A DNA stretch of 64,000 nt. It comes from a virus. The notes under the pieces were generated by a model that saw only the letters and a list, made by a program, of their open reading frames with translations, was not told where the DNA came from and made no database searches. Positions 41,596 to 49,078 of the stretch are shown one piece after another (within the stretch, counting starts at the first letter, position 1; every line of letters begins with the position of its first letter). The position numbers and the translations under genes are program-made. Where the stretch lies: positions 26,077 through 90,076 of the IMG/VR virus record IMGVR_UViG_3300042453_005575; one strand, written 5' to 3'.

Positions 41596-42738
41596 ATGCC
41601 TAAACTAACTCTTCCTACTTTATATAAAAGAACTGCGACTGGAGCTATACAAGAATGGACTATTTTTGCAGAAAATGGCCAACATTGGTCGATAAGTGGG
41701 CAAACAGATGGAAAAAAAGTAATTGCAGCGCCATCAGTCTGTAGTCCTAAAAACCTCGGTAAAAAAAATGAAACAACTAAAGAGCAGCAAGCAGAATTCG
41801 AAGCTAAGGCAAAATGGCAAAAAAAGATTGATGAAGGGTATGCTCGGTGTTTGGACGATATTGATAAAGTGCGAGAAGTACGTGTGGAACCTATGTTAGC
41901 CAAAGATTATAAAGACTATAAAGATAAACTCATATTTCCTTTGTACTCACAGCCTAAATTAGACGGCCTCAGGTGTATTATTACTAGAGACGCAGCTATG
42001 AGTAGAAAGTGGAAGCCGTTTGTTACTTTAAATCATGTTAGAGAAGCTCTGGCTCCTCTTTTTGAAAAGTATCCATCAATTATGGCTTTTGATGGTGAGA
42101 TGTATTCGCACGAATTAAAGGATCAGTTTGAAGAAATCGTGAGTATTGTAAAACAACCAAAAGCTAATGCTCAAGATATAGAAAAAGCAAAACAATATGT
42201 TCAATATCATGTATATGACTATGTAGATAGTGATAAATCAACGCCTTTCAATATACGAAATAGTCGACTAATTGAATATTTGAAGCAAATTGATAGTTCC
42301 TATATCAAATATGTCGAAACAATATTAGCAACAAATCAAAAAGATTTAGATAAATTATCTGAAAAATATATTACTGATGGTTATGAAGGCCAAATGATCA
42401 GATGTTTTGAATCTCCTTACGAGCACAAGCGGACAAATAATCTTTTAAAAAGAAAAGATTTTGTGGATGATGAATTTAAAATTATAGGATACAAAGAAGG
42501 AAACGGGAGCAGGCAAGGCTGTGTTGTATTGAGATGCGTAACAAAAGACGGAAAGGAATTTGACTCTGTTCCTAAAGGAGGTGTTGAATATCTCCAAAAA
42601 TTATGGAAACATAAAGAAAATCTTATAGGGTTAATAGCTACTATTAAATTTCAAAGTTTAAGCCAAGAAGGTATTCCTAGATTCAATAACACTATAAAAT
42701 TCAAAAATAAAGAATTAGAAGAAATAGTATTTAATTAA
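41596..42738 (+). CDS. ATP-dependent DNA ligase
   Basis: This 380-residue ligase has an N-terminal WGR-like segment (PTLYKRTATGAIQEWTIF) followed by a helical linker. Motif I is SQPKLDGLR with nucleotidyl-Lys121. MAFDGEMY is motif III, EGQMIR is motif IV, and LLKRKDF with the C-terminal OB-domain segment FKIIGYKEGNGSRQGCVVLR completes the core. It would seal Okazaki fragments and recombination nicks. Length and order match phage ATP-dependent ligases. Confidence 0.87.
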   Translation: MPKLTLPTLYKRTATGAIQEWTIFAENGQHWSISGQTDGKKVIAAPSVCSPKNLGKKNETTKEQQAEFEAKAKWQKKIDEGYARCLDDIDKVREVRVEPMLAKDYKDYKDKLIFPLYSQPKLDGLRCIITRDAAMSRKWKPFVTLNHVREALAPLFEKYPSIMAFDGEMYSHELKDQFEEIVSIVKQPKANAQDIEKAKQYVQYHVYDYVDSDKSTPFNIRNSRLIEYLKQIDSSYIKYVETILATNQKDLDKLSEKYITDGYEGQMIRCFESPYEHKRTNNLLKRKDFVDDEFKIIGYKEGNGSRQGCVVLRCVTKDGKEFDSVPKGGVEYLQKLWKHKENLIGLIATIKFQSLSQEGIPRFNNTIKFKNKELEEIVFN

Positions 42739-42742
42739 ATAT

Positions 42743-42985
42743 ATGAGCGAAGAAAAATTGACAGCAATTAAAGCAGCTAAATTGAAAGTATCTGAGCTAT
42801 CTCGCGAGCAAGATCAAATTTTTGAAAAATTGATGGTTGATCTTTGTCCTAACATGGATTCAATAGATGTTGAAAAGCGCGAAGCTGCCAGGGATTGGCT
42901 TTTTGACGCTATATATAACATCGCTGAAGAAGATGATTATTTTGAAACAAGTGTGGCTCATTTTGATAAGCTGGCAACAAGCTAA
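42743..42985 (+). CDS. Hypothetical protein, 80 aa
   Basis: This is an acidic helical protein (EEKLTAIKAAKLKVSELSRE...). It lies 4 bases after the DNA ligase and before a large hairpin. No family is recognised. Confidence 0.6.
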   Translation: MSEEKLTAIKAAKLKVSELSREQDQIFEKLMVDLCPNMDSIDVEKREAARDWLFDAIYNIAEEDDYFETSVAHFDKLATS

Positions 42986-42998
42986 AATCTGCTCGCGG

Positions 42999-43059
42999 TA
43001 GCAAGCAGGGAGGTTTTTCTCATATTTTTATGGTTGAAAAAACCTCCCTGCCACTGCTA
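42999..43059 (+). terminator. Large intergenic hairpin
   Basis: GCAGGGAGGTTTTT at 43005-43018 pairs with AAAAACCTCCCTGC at 43038-43051. An outer TAGCA/TGCTA pair (42999-43003, 43055-43059) extends the stem around a 19-nt loop. Being A/T-rich towards the loop and lacking a trailing T-run, it is not a standard terminator in either direction, but it does separate the ligase unit from the next RNA ligase gene. Confidence 0.6.
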
Positions 43060-43076
43060 ATATGCATATAAATATT

Positions 43077-44183
43077 ATGAAAATACTTGAAACTCTCGCA
43101 AAAGAAAAATTTTCAATTGTGGAAGGGCGCATAGCGGGAGACAAAGTTTATTTAATTTATAAGAGAGACCCTGGCGCAACCTGGAGCCCTGAGACAATAA
43201 AATATAGATCAAGCATCTGGAATGAACAGATGCAGCCTGTATCTTTAGGGTTTAAAAAATTTTTTAACCTAGGCGAAGAAAAGCGCTCACTATTATTCAA
43301 AGACCCTTCTGACTCCTCACTTATGGCTGCAGGGGCTAAAATCGTAGAAAAAATTGACGGTTCGTGTTTGATAGTATCTAAATATAAAAAAGAATTAATT
43401 GTGCGTACCAGGCAGTCTTTTGATGCCTCGAATCACTTTAGAAGTGGTGGAGAGATACCGCACCTTAAAACTAAATACCCGAAAGTTTTTAACAACCATA
43501 TTCTTGACGCTGAAAGCCACAGCCTTTTGTTTGAATGGACCACTCCCTCTAATAGAATTGTTGTGGATTATGGGCAAATTTCTGAAATTAGACTTATTGG
43601 GGCTGTAAACCATAAAGATTATAGCTATATGACGCAAGAAGAGCTCGACGAGTTGGGCAAAATTCTTGAAGTTAAAAGACCTAGCTATTTAAATATAACC
43701 TCGATAGAACAACTTTTGGATAATGTTAAGCATTTGACAAAAGCTGAAGGGTATTGTGTATACTTTAACGGCGGGCAAGATATAAAAAAGATAAAATCCG
43801 ACTGGTATTTAGCTCTCCAAAAATTTGTAATTAACCTTAAAATAGATCCTATCGTAGACTTTTATATAAGCTATAATTATCCTACGCTTTCTGAGTTTAA
43901 AAAAATATTGGAAGAGTACTTTGATTTGGAGTACTTTCCTCAACTATCGCGGTTCGCGGAAAAAATTTGCGAAGCCTACAAAATGGTTGCGAGCGAGATC
44001 GAAAGAATGAAGCGCTTTGTAGCTCCTCTGGATGGCTCTACAGCCATCGGGAGGAAAATAGCCGCCACACAGATCAACATAGCTTATGGAGCCTCGCATA
44101 AAGCAAGTTTTGTATTTGATTTGCTGGATAATAAACCTTTAACAAATCGACAAATTAGAAAATTGATATTCAAATCTTTGTAG
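43077..44183 (+). CDS. RNA ligase, T4 Rnl1-like
   Basis: This 368-residue protein contains SLGFKKFFNLGE near 60-72, motif I EKIDGS with Lys92, FEWTTPSNRIVVDYG near 155-170 (motif III region), AEGYCVYF (motif IV) and IKKIKSDWYL (motif V). These match T4 RNA ligase 1. The C-terminal part is helical. Rnl1-type ligases repair tRNAs cut by host anticodon nucleases. ATG 43077 is preferred; an in-frame ATG at 43062 sits against the upstream hairpin. Confidence 0.82.
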   Translation: MKILETLAKEKFSIVEGRIAGDKVYLIYKRDPGATWSPETIKYRSSIWNEQMQPVSLGFKKFFNLGEEKRSLLFKDPSDSSLMAAGAKIVEKIDGSCLIVSKYKKELIVRTRQSFDASNHFRSGGEIPHLKTKYPKVFNNHILDAESHSLLFEWTTPSNRIVVDYGQISEIRLIGAVNHKDYSYMTQEELDELGKILEVKRPSYLNITSIEQLLDNVKHLTKAEGYCVYFNGGQDIKKIKSDWYLALQKFVINLKIDPIVDFYISYNYPTLSEFKKILEEYFDLEYFPQLSRFAEKICEAYKMVASEIERMKRFVAPLDGSTAIGRKIAATQINIAYGASHKASFVFDLLDNKPLTNRQIRKLIFKSL

Positions 44184-44189
44184 ACCAAA

Positions 44190-44645
44190 ATGACAAGAGA
44201 GCAAAATTACGCATGTTCGGCAATAGCGAAGCATTTTAGGCTGGCTAAAAAATATATAACTAATATAGCTATAGAAAGTTTTAAAAAAATGGGTGTGCTT
44301 GAGTCCCCACGAATGTTTTTAGCGGTGATGCCTGAATTTGAAGAATTGAGGATACACACCACAAAAAATACTCTAAATATTGGAGCAATGCCATTTATAA
44401 AAATGGTTAAAAAATCTCCGCTATATAGCGATTTTAAAGAAATGGAGTGTGCCGAGTTATCTGATGTTTTGTGTTTTTTCTCGGGCGGAAAATTAATGTG
44501 TATGCATCGTAAAATAGATTATTGTGGGATTGGAGGGGTATTTGTGAGAGATGGTGATGACAAAGGTAACAATTCCGGGTTTGTTTTTGAGCCTTTCGAA
44601 CACTATTTAAAAGAAAAATATCATATTGCCTTCACAGAAGACTAA
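44190..44645 (+). CDS. Hypothetical protein, 151 aa
   Basis: This protein begins with a helical part (MTREQNYACSAIAKHF...). The remainder has ELSDVLCFFSGGKLMCMHRK and GIGGVFVRDGDD. It contains five Cys without a clear metal-site pattern. No family is recognised. Confidence 0.62.
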   Translation: MTREQNYACSAIAKHFRLAKKYITNIAIESFKKMGVLESPRMFLAVMPEFEELRIHTTKNTLNIGAMPFIKMVKKSPLYSDFKEMECAELSDVLCFFSGGKLMCMHRKIDYCGIGGVFVRDGDDKGNNSGFVFEPFEHYLKEKYHIAFTED

Positions 44646-44662
44646 ATAATTATATAAAATTT

Positions 44663-44707
44663 TTGGTATAATATATTGGAGACTGACTACTATAGTAGTT
44701 ATAGTCT
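44663..44707 (+). promoter_or_regulatory. Extended -10 promoter with start-site hairpin
   Basis: TTGGTATAAT at 44663-44672 contains an extended -10 (TGG followed by TATAAT). The expected start lies about 7 bases downstream, exactly where an AGACT...AGTCT hairpin begins (44680-44707) with an inner perfect palindrome ACTACTATAGTAGT. The same arrangement occurs at 55701, 58915 and 59658. It drives the 44910 gene or the small leader ORF. Confidence 0.65.
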
Positions 44708-44748
44708 TATTATAACCTGTAATTATCACCCATCACCCACCACCCTCC

Positions 44749-44814
44749 ATGCACATATTAGGAATTATAATCCTGATAATAATTTGCGTTAGCTCCCCGG
44801 ATAAAGAAAAATAA
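44749..44814 (+). CDS. Possible 21-aa hydrophobic leader peptide
   Basis: ATG 44749 opens a 21-codon frame (MHILGIIILIIICVSSP...) ending TAA. It lies between the promoter at 44663 and the gene at 44910 in an otherwise non-coding 264-base leader. The run of Ile/Leu could act as a leader or membrane peptide. An AGGGG/CCCCT hairpin near 44856-44875 follows. Confidence 0.3.
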   Translation: MHILGIIILIIICVSSPDKEK

Positions 44815-44909
44815 CCACCCGAAAGCTAGCAAAACAAGAGCTCATAACGAGCAAAGGGGAAAGTTTTTACCCCTAAACAAAAATAAAAACAACCTACAAT
44901 AAAACCAAA

Positions 44910-45791
44910 ATGGTAAAAATAAACATACCTGATGAGGCTGCGGAAGTCATCCGCGCGTCTAACCAAAAAACTTCTGCTGAACAGCTGCAGACGTCAATAT
45001 GTGAAGCCATAGCTTCTCCTAAATCAGTAAAAGAAATAGGTAGGCAATTAGAGGCTGTTAGCCTCCCGGATGAAACTCCGGTTGACTCGACATTTTTGAC
45101 GCGATGCCTCAAGAATGAGATTGAGAGAAGAAAAGAAAATAGCTCAGGGGGAGACTACAATCCAGAATTCTTTCCATCCGCAATCCGCAGACCGAAAGTT
45201 TTTGTGGCGCGCCGCGCATCAGAAACTGAGGAGTTGCGCTATGTGTCAACAGCAGAGCATTTGGAGCATTTACTTAATGAAATAACGAATATCTCGTTAG
45301 AAAGTGCTTATGTAGGCCACGATTGCAATGACGTAATCGTTCTGCGCTGCGAGCTTCCCCAGGCATATGTAGCCCGAGTTCCCTACATTAAATTAGCGCA
45401 TATCCCTATGCGTTTCTTTCAAACAGACTCGGTGGTATGTAAAAAAATGCCTCCAAAGTTACCACATAAAAAAGGAGAATTGTATCATGGTGAAAGTGTT
45501 GTTTTATGCCGTGAGCTTGAACCTGTCTGGACAGATAAGCCGCTGTATGAGATTAAGCAAGCCACTATAGCTACATATAACTGCGTTACTCTAAAAATAC
45601 GTAAAGAAGACCATACCTTGAAATCTTGGTTTCCTGGCATAGACAAAGATTCCGCTCCGTGTCAAACACTCGAAGGAACCTTTGTTTTAGTTGGTCCTCA
45701 TTTTGACAGCACTGGTCAGGTTTATAAGAACAAAAAAGCTGCGGTGGCTTCGAAATTGACTTTGGGTGATATAAAAACCAACCAAGGTTGA
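44910..45791 (+). CDS. Hypothetical protein, 293 aa
   Basis: The N-terminal 90 residues are helical and acidic. The C-terminal 200 have mixed alpha/beta character (YVSTAEHLEHLLNEITN, DVIVLRCELP, LEGTFVLVGPHF). It has its own promoter and a strong terminator, so it is a single-gene unit that may be highly expressed. No family is recognised; a structural or host-takeover role is possible. Confidence 0.7.
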   Translation: MVKINIPDEAAEVIRASNQKTSAEQLQTSICEAIASPKSVKEIGRQLEAVSLPDETPVDSTFLTRCLKNEIERRKENSSGGDYNPEFFPSAIRRPKVFVARRASETEELRYVSTAEHLEHLLNEITNISLESAYVGHDCNDVIVLRCELPQAYVARVPYIKLAHIPMRFFQTDSVVCKKMPPKLPHKKGELYHGESVVLCRELEPVWTDKPLYEIKQATIATYNCVTLKIRKEDHTLKSWFPGIDKDSAPCQTLEGTFVLVGPHFDSTGQVYKNKKAAVASKLTLGDIKTNQG

Positions 45792-45814
45792 TCAGTCTAG
45801 TAAACCTGTGAAAT

Positions 45815-45847
45815 AAAAGAGGGGGTTAACCGCACCCCCTCTTTTTT
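45815..45847 (+). terminator. Rho-independent terminator
   Basis: AAAAGAGGGGG at 45815-45825 pairs with CCCCCTCTTTT at 45835-45845 around a 9-nt loop and is followed by T's. This is a classical intrinsic terminator for the 44910 gene. Confidence 0.9.
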
Positions 45848-45860
45848 ACATCTAAATAAT

Positions 45861-46211
45861 ATGCAAAATAAAATAATAATAAGCTCTACATGCTTAATTT
45901 CAATATTAGGCTCATTTGTGGTTGCTTATAATAATCCAATATTTTTAACAGGTTACGCGTTACTCACCACAATATTATTTGCTATTGTTACTGTAGGTGG
46001 AATTATAGACTATAATAGACTAGAAGCTAGAGATATACGAGAGGTGCACAGGGAGAGAGCTAAAATAGCGAAAGAAAAGAATGCACATCTAACAGAACTG
46101 TTAGTAGAAAAAGAAAATGAAATAAAGAAACTTCGTGGTAACAAATGCCGAAACCAAACTACCGCGAATCGAGAGCCAAGCAGCACTACTGGGATTGCTA
46201 TCGAGTTTTAA
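45861..46211 (+). CDS. Membrane protein with C-terminal coiled coil
   Basis: This 116-residue protein has two hydrophobic segments (SSTCLISILGSFVVAY and TGYALLTTILFAIVTVGG). A charged coiled-coil tail follows (VHRERAKIAKEKNAHLTELL). The layout resembles small phage inner-membrane proteins. The last 77 bases overlap the next gene. Confidence 0.6.
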   Translation: MQNKIIISSTCLISILGSFVVAYNNPIFLTGYALLTTILFAIVTVGGIIDYNRLEARDIREVHRERAKIAKEKNAHLTELLVEKENEIKKLRGNKCRNQTTANREPSSTTGIAIEF

Positions 46212-46626
46212 CAGTAGGTGCTTTCGAGGATACGCAGTTGCATCCATTATATTAAATAAAGCGTTTAAATTAATACTGTTAAACAGTTCATTTGCTTCTG
46301 ATTTTATAAACTTTAATTTTAAAAATAAAAATAATTTTGAGCAGGAAAACTACATAAATCTAAGACCTACAGATCTTCCTTACGAAATAAGAAACAAAGT
46401 AAGAAAACTTTATGCAGCTTTTCCTGGAATAAATACATCTCAAATTAAAGAAAAGTTGAACTTACCTGGCGATGCTGGTATTCTACCTATAGAGTATAAA
46501 TGGTTTTTTAATTATTATAGTAAATATGGAGGGCGCTTTAACAAATATAATATCATATCAGATGAAGAACTTCTGACTCCGCTTACAGATTCTGAAAAAA
46601 ATGAACTACAACATCTAATAGTTTAA
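46135..46626 (+). CDS. Hypothetical protein, start uncertain
   Basis: The open frame begins at GTG 46135, inside the previous gene. An internal TTG at 46195 would give a signal-like hydrophobic start (YAVASIILNKAFKLILL). The C-terminal 100 residues contain DLPYEIRNKVRKLYAAFPGI and YGGRFNKYNIISDEEL. A third frame here, ATG 46145 to 46255, could encode 36 residues (MPKPNYRESRAKQHYWDCYR...). Only one or two of these can be real. Confidence 0.5.
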   Translation: MVTNAETKLPRIESQAALLGLLSSFNSRCFRGYAVASIILNKAFKLILLNSSFASDFINFNFKNKNNFEQENYINLRPTDLPYEIRNKVRKLYAAFPGINTSQIKEKLNLPGDAGILPIEYKWFFNYYSKYGGRFNKYNIISDEELLTPLTDSEKNELQHLIV

Positions 46627-46630
46627 AATT

Positions 46631-46668
46631 AAAGGGAACCTTCGGTTAAAAGGTTCCCTTTTTTTTAG
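46631..46668 (+). terminator. Rho-independent terminator
   Basis: AAAGGGAACC at 46631-46640 pairs with GGTTCCCTTT at 46652-46661 around an 11-nt loop. A run of T's follows. It is a standard intrinsic terminator closing the 45861-46626 unit. Confidence 0.9.
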
Positions 46669-46684
46669 CTATCGAACAAAATAT

Positions 46685-46951
46685 ATGCAAGAACAAGAAG
46701 GCTTTCAAATACCGCAAGAATTTATACACAGGTTAAATGAATACACGCAAGGTTATTTATTGTTCGTTTGTAATGAGGCCGGCGAGATATCGTCTTACGA
46801 ATCTTTCGATACACCTATAATTAAACTCGGGCTATATAATTTTGCCCAAATTCATGCAAACGCGTATCATAACCATATGGACCAAAAGGCTTTTAAACTA
46901 GAGGAAAAATGTGATGCAGATGATTATGACGCGGACGATAGCAGCGATTGA
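46685..46951 (+). CDS. Hypothetical protein, 88 aa
   Basis: This small protein has an acidic, Asp-rich tail (CDADDYDADDSSD). The central part (YTQGYLLFVCNEAGEI) looks beta-like. It is the last plus-strand gene before the minus-strand lysis block, converging with the endolysin gene at a 4-base gap. Confidence 0.6.
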   Translation: MQEQEGFQIPQEFIHRLNEYTQGYLLFVCNEAGEISSYESFDTPIIKLGLYNFAQIHANAYHNHMDQKAFKLEEKCDADDYDADDSSD

Positions 46952-46955
46952 CACA

Positions 46956-47429
46956 TTATAGCAACGCGGCTTGAAAATGCATCCAGTCATAATTTTTTTC
47001 TCTCCCTAAGCTAACCCACCCTTCATTTTCAACAATCGCCCAAAAGCTTTCATACTCCTTTTTAGCTAGTGAAGCTTTATTGCTGGACCATTTGAGTAAG
47101 TTTCGATCCGGGTCGATATCCACGGCTGCGCCCCAAGAGTGAATAGACCAAGATGACCCGCCGCGCATTTTTCTTACATTTAAACAACCGCCAAAGCTGT
47201 CGAGCCTAAGTCTAGCTATTTCTTCGAGGCCGTAAGTTTTAAGAGTTTTTTCAAATATCTGGTACAGTGATTTTGCGCATTTTTTATTACATGAAATTTT
47301 TCTAATTTTAGCCTTTGTGTCCCAAGCTAGATACATTTCATAAGGTAGCTGAATTTTTTCCTGATTTTCTCCGATAGGCCCATAAAAGTCTGTCATGGAT
47401 TTAAAATTTTGTTTAGGCCAATTATTCAT
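46956..47429 (-). CDS. Endolysin, peptidase M15 (VanY/D-Ala carboxypeptidase-like)
   Basis: This 157-residue lytic peptidase has the M15 zinc site: SIHSWGAAVDID with His97 and Asp104, and DWMHFQ with His151. The preceding arginine-containing KMRGGSS segment also fits the family. It would cut peptide cross-links of the host wall at the end of infection. No signal peptide is seen, so it probably depends on the adjacent holin candidate, whose gene overlaps by 8 bases. Confidence 0.85.
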   Translation of the reverse strand: MNNWPKQNFKSMTDFYGPIGENQEKIQLPYEMYLAWDTKAKIRKISCNKKCAKSLYQIFEKTLKTYGLEEIARLRLDSFGGCLNVRKMRGGSSWSIHSWGAAVDIDPDRNLLKWSSNKASLAKKEYESFWAIVENEGWVSLGREKNYDWMHFQAALL

Positions 47430-47892
47430 GAGGTTGCTCCATAGACCAACCTATCGGAGCATAAGATCGGTCTTTCTTAAATTTTTCTTCGAATAAGCCA
47501 ACTATCGACTCATCGACTTCTTCTTTTACCTGCACCATTTCACCTTTTAAAGATGTGTTGGACTCTGAGTTGTACTTGAAATCTATAGCTGTTTGAAGTC
47601 CTAGGTAAGCTGCGATTATAAATGCAAATATTTTAATTGTTTCCACAAATATAGTTACAAAAGGCGCAGTAATTCCTGGGACCGGAGCTGTTAAAAATAA
47701 AATAAACACACTTATTCCATAAAAAGCTACGAGCATTAAAACAGAAGTAAAAACGATAAAAAATTTTTTACTTCTTAAAAAGTTAATCGATTTTAACTCT
47801 TCAACATATTCGATTGGAGTGTTAGGCGGTACGCCGCTGTTAGTCAACATGGAAGATATCGAATGCCCTAAATTTAAAATTTTATCCCACAT
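47422..47892 (-). CDS. Holin candidate
   Basis: This 156-residue protein has hydrophobic segments near residues 43-70 (FFIVFTSVLMLVAFYGISVF) and near 72-100 (TIFVETIKIFAFIIAAYLGL), plus a charged C-terminal tail. It overlaps the endolysin gene. The size is larger than small holins but similar to those of many large phages. Assignment rests on topology and position. Confidence 0.6.
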   Translation of the reverse strand: MWDKILNLGHSISSMLTNSGVPPNTPIEYVEELKSINFLRSKKFFIVFTSVLMLVAFYGISVFILFLTAPVPGITAPFVTIFVETIKIFAFIIAAYLGLQTAIDFKYNSESNTSLKGEMVQVKEEVDESIVGLFEEKFKKDRSYAPIGWSMEQPHE

Positions 47893-47910
47893 AACAACAT
47901 AATTAAAATA

Positions 47911-48453
47911 TCAAAATATTAAAAATACTAACAAAAATCCTAACCCGAACATAAAAAGAGGGGCAGTAATTTCAACTAGAGGCGACCATGCCCCAGTAAG
48001 TTTTGCGGTTTGTGTTACCATAGGCGAACCAAATCTGAAATATAGAAGAAGGAATAACACCCCGACAGCAGCGCCAAGAATTGTTTTTAATTTATGGTAT
48101 TTATTTTTTGTTTTATCGTGAAGTGCTTTCTCATCATCGTATTTTTGCTTGGCTCCAGCCAACTCCCCACGAGCAAAGACCAACTCTTTGTAGTACTGTA
48201 ATTTATCTGCTTGCTGCTGTAGCCCCCAAGCTTGCATATTTTTTAAATCATTTTCTATAATTTCTTTGTCTTTAAACAAATCATACACTTTTCCTTGTGC
48301 ATTGCTTAACGCTTTTTCTAAGTTATCTATTTCTTGAATTAACGCTACCTTAACGTCTTGATTTTTTTTGCTTATAACGGCAGGCTCTGCAACTGCAGGC
48401 ATTGAACCTATGAAAAATACTAAAGCTAAACAGGTATAAAATAAATTATTCAT
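47911..48453 (-). CDS. Membrane protein with periplasmic coiled coil, lysis cassette
   Basis: This 180-residue protein has an N-terminal signal (NLFYTCLALVFFIGSMPAVA). A long coiled coil spans residues 25-115, and two C-terminal hydrophobic segments follow (ILGAAVGVLFLLLYF, LFMFGLGFLLVFLIF). The coiled coil and location suggest an inner-membrane spanin-like role, although the membrane segments are at the C-terminus. It overlaps the lipoprotein gene by 8 bases. Confidence 0.55.
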   Translation of the reverse strand: MNNLFYTCLALVFFIGSMPAVAEPAVISKKNQDVKVALIQEIDNLEKALSNAQGKVYDLFKDKEIIENDLKNMQAWGLQQQADKLQYYKELVFARGELAGAKQKYDDEKALHDKTKNKYHKLKTILGAAVGVLFLLLYFRFGSPMVTQTAKLTGAWSPLVEITAPLFMFGLGFLLVFLIF

Positions 48454-48688
48454 TATTAAATTCTAATTGCTGTGTTAAAATTCGAATTCTGGTAGAACTT
48501 GTTTTTGCTTGTTTTAAAGCTTCATCTAAACTTCTAACGTTGCCCTCCAAGCGGTCTATTTTTGTAACAGGCGGCGGCGGATTTATAGGCGGCGGGCTTA
48601 TTCTTTTATGCGCGGGGTTTAAACAAACACACCCATTCAAACCTAATATCGCTACCGCCAAAAAAAAATATTTATACGTGTTAACCAT
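48446..48688 (-). CDS. Rz1/o-spanin-like lipoprotein
   Basis: This 80-residue protein has a signal peptide ending in lipobox LNGC near residue 20. A proline-rich stretch (SPPPINPPPPV) and a helical C-terminus follow. Short proline-rich lipoproteins beside endolysin genes are typical outer-membrane spanins and imply a Gram-negative host. ATG 48688 is preferred to GTG 48694. Confidence 0.65.
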   Translation of the reverse strand: MVNTYKYFFLAVAILGLNGCVCLNPAHKRISPPPINPPPPVTKIDRLEGNVRSLDEALKQAKTSSTRIRILTQQLEFNNE

Positions 48689-48690
48689 AA

Positions 48691-49074
48691 TCACAAGTCC
48701 CCTCGTTTTAAATTTTTAGCTTCTTCCTCAGCTTCATTTTGTTCATCAGGAGAATTATAATAATTTAATTCTTTAGTATTATAAGGTCTAACGTGGCTAG
48801 CCTCATCCTCAACATCTTCATCTTCTAAATTAGAAGAAACACTTTTGCTTTCACTTTTAAATATACTTCTAACCGAGTCATCATAGACTTTATCTACAAA
48901 TAAAAGTTCGCTAGTACCTACTTCCCCTAAATAAACGCCTTGCCTAGGCTTTGTAAGAGAATGTTCCACACATGTCCATCTACTTTCTGGCGTACCAAGC
49001 ATTCTAAGTGCTTCGACTCTTTCTGCAGGTATAGGCTTTCCACTAACCACGCATTTGTAAAATTCGTTTGTCAT
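48691..49074 (-). CDS. DksA/TraR-like zinc-finger protein
   Basis: This 127-residue protein has CVVSGKPIPAERVEALRMLG near 8-27 followed by WTCVEHS, like the CxxCGxxIPxxRLxAxPxxxxCxxC motif of DksA/TraR fingers. The second and fourth cysteines of the canonical site are replaced (Ser and His), so metal binding may be altered. The C-terminal half is acidic and probably disordered. Confidence 0.55.
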   Translation of the reverse strand: MTNEFYKCVVSGKPIPAERVEALRMLGTPESRWTCVEHSLTKPRQGVYLGEVGTSELLFVDKVYDDSVRSIFKSESKSVSSNLEDEDVEDEASHVRPYNTKELNYYNSPDEQNEAEEEAKNLKRGDL

Positions 49075-49078
49075 TTAA

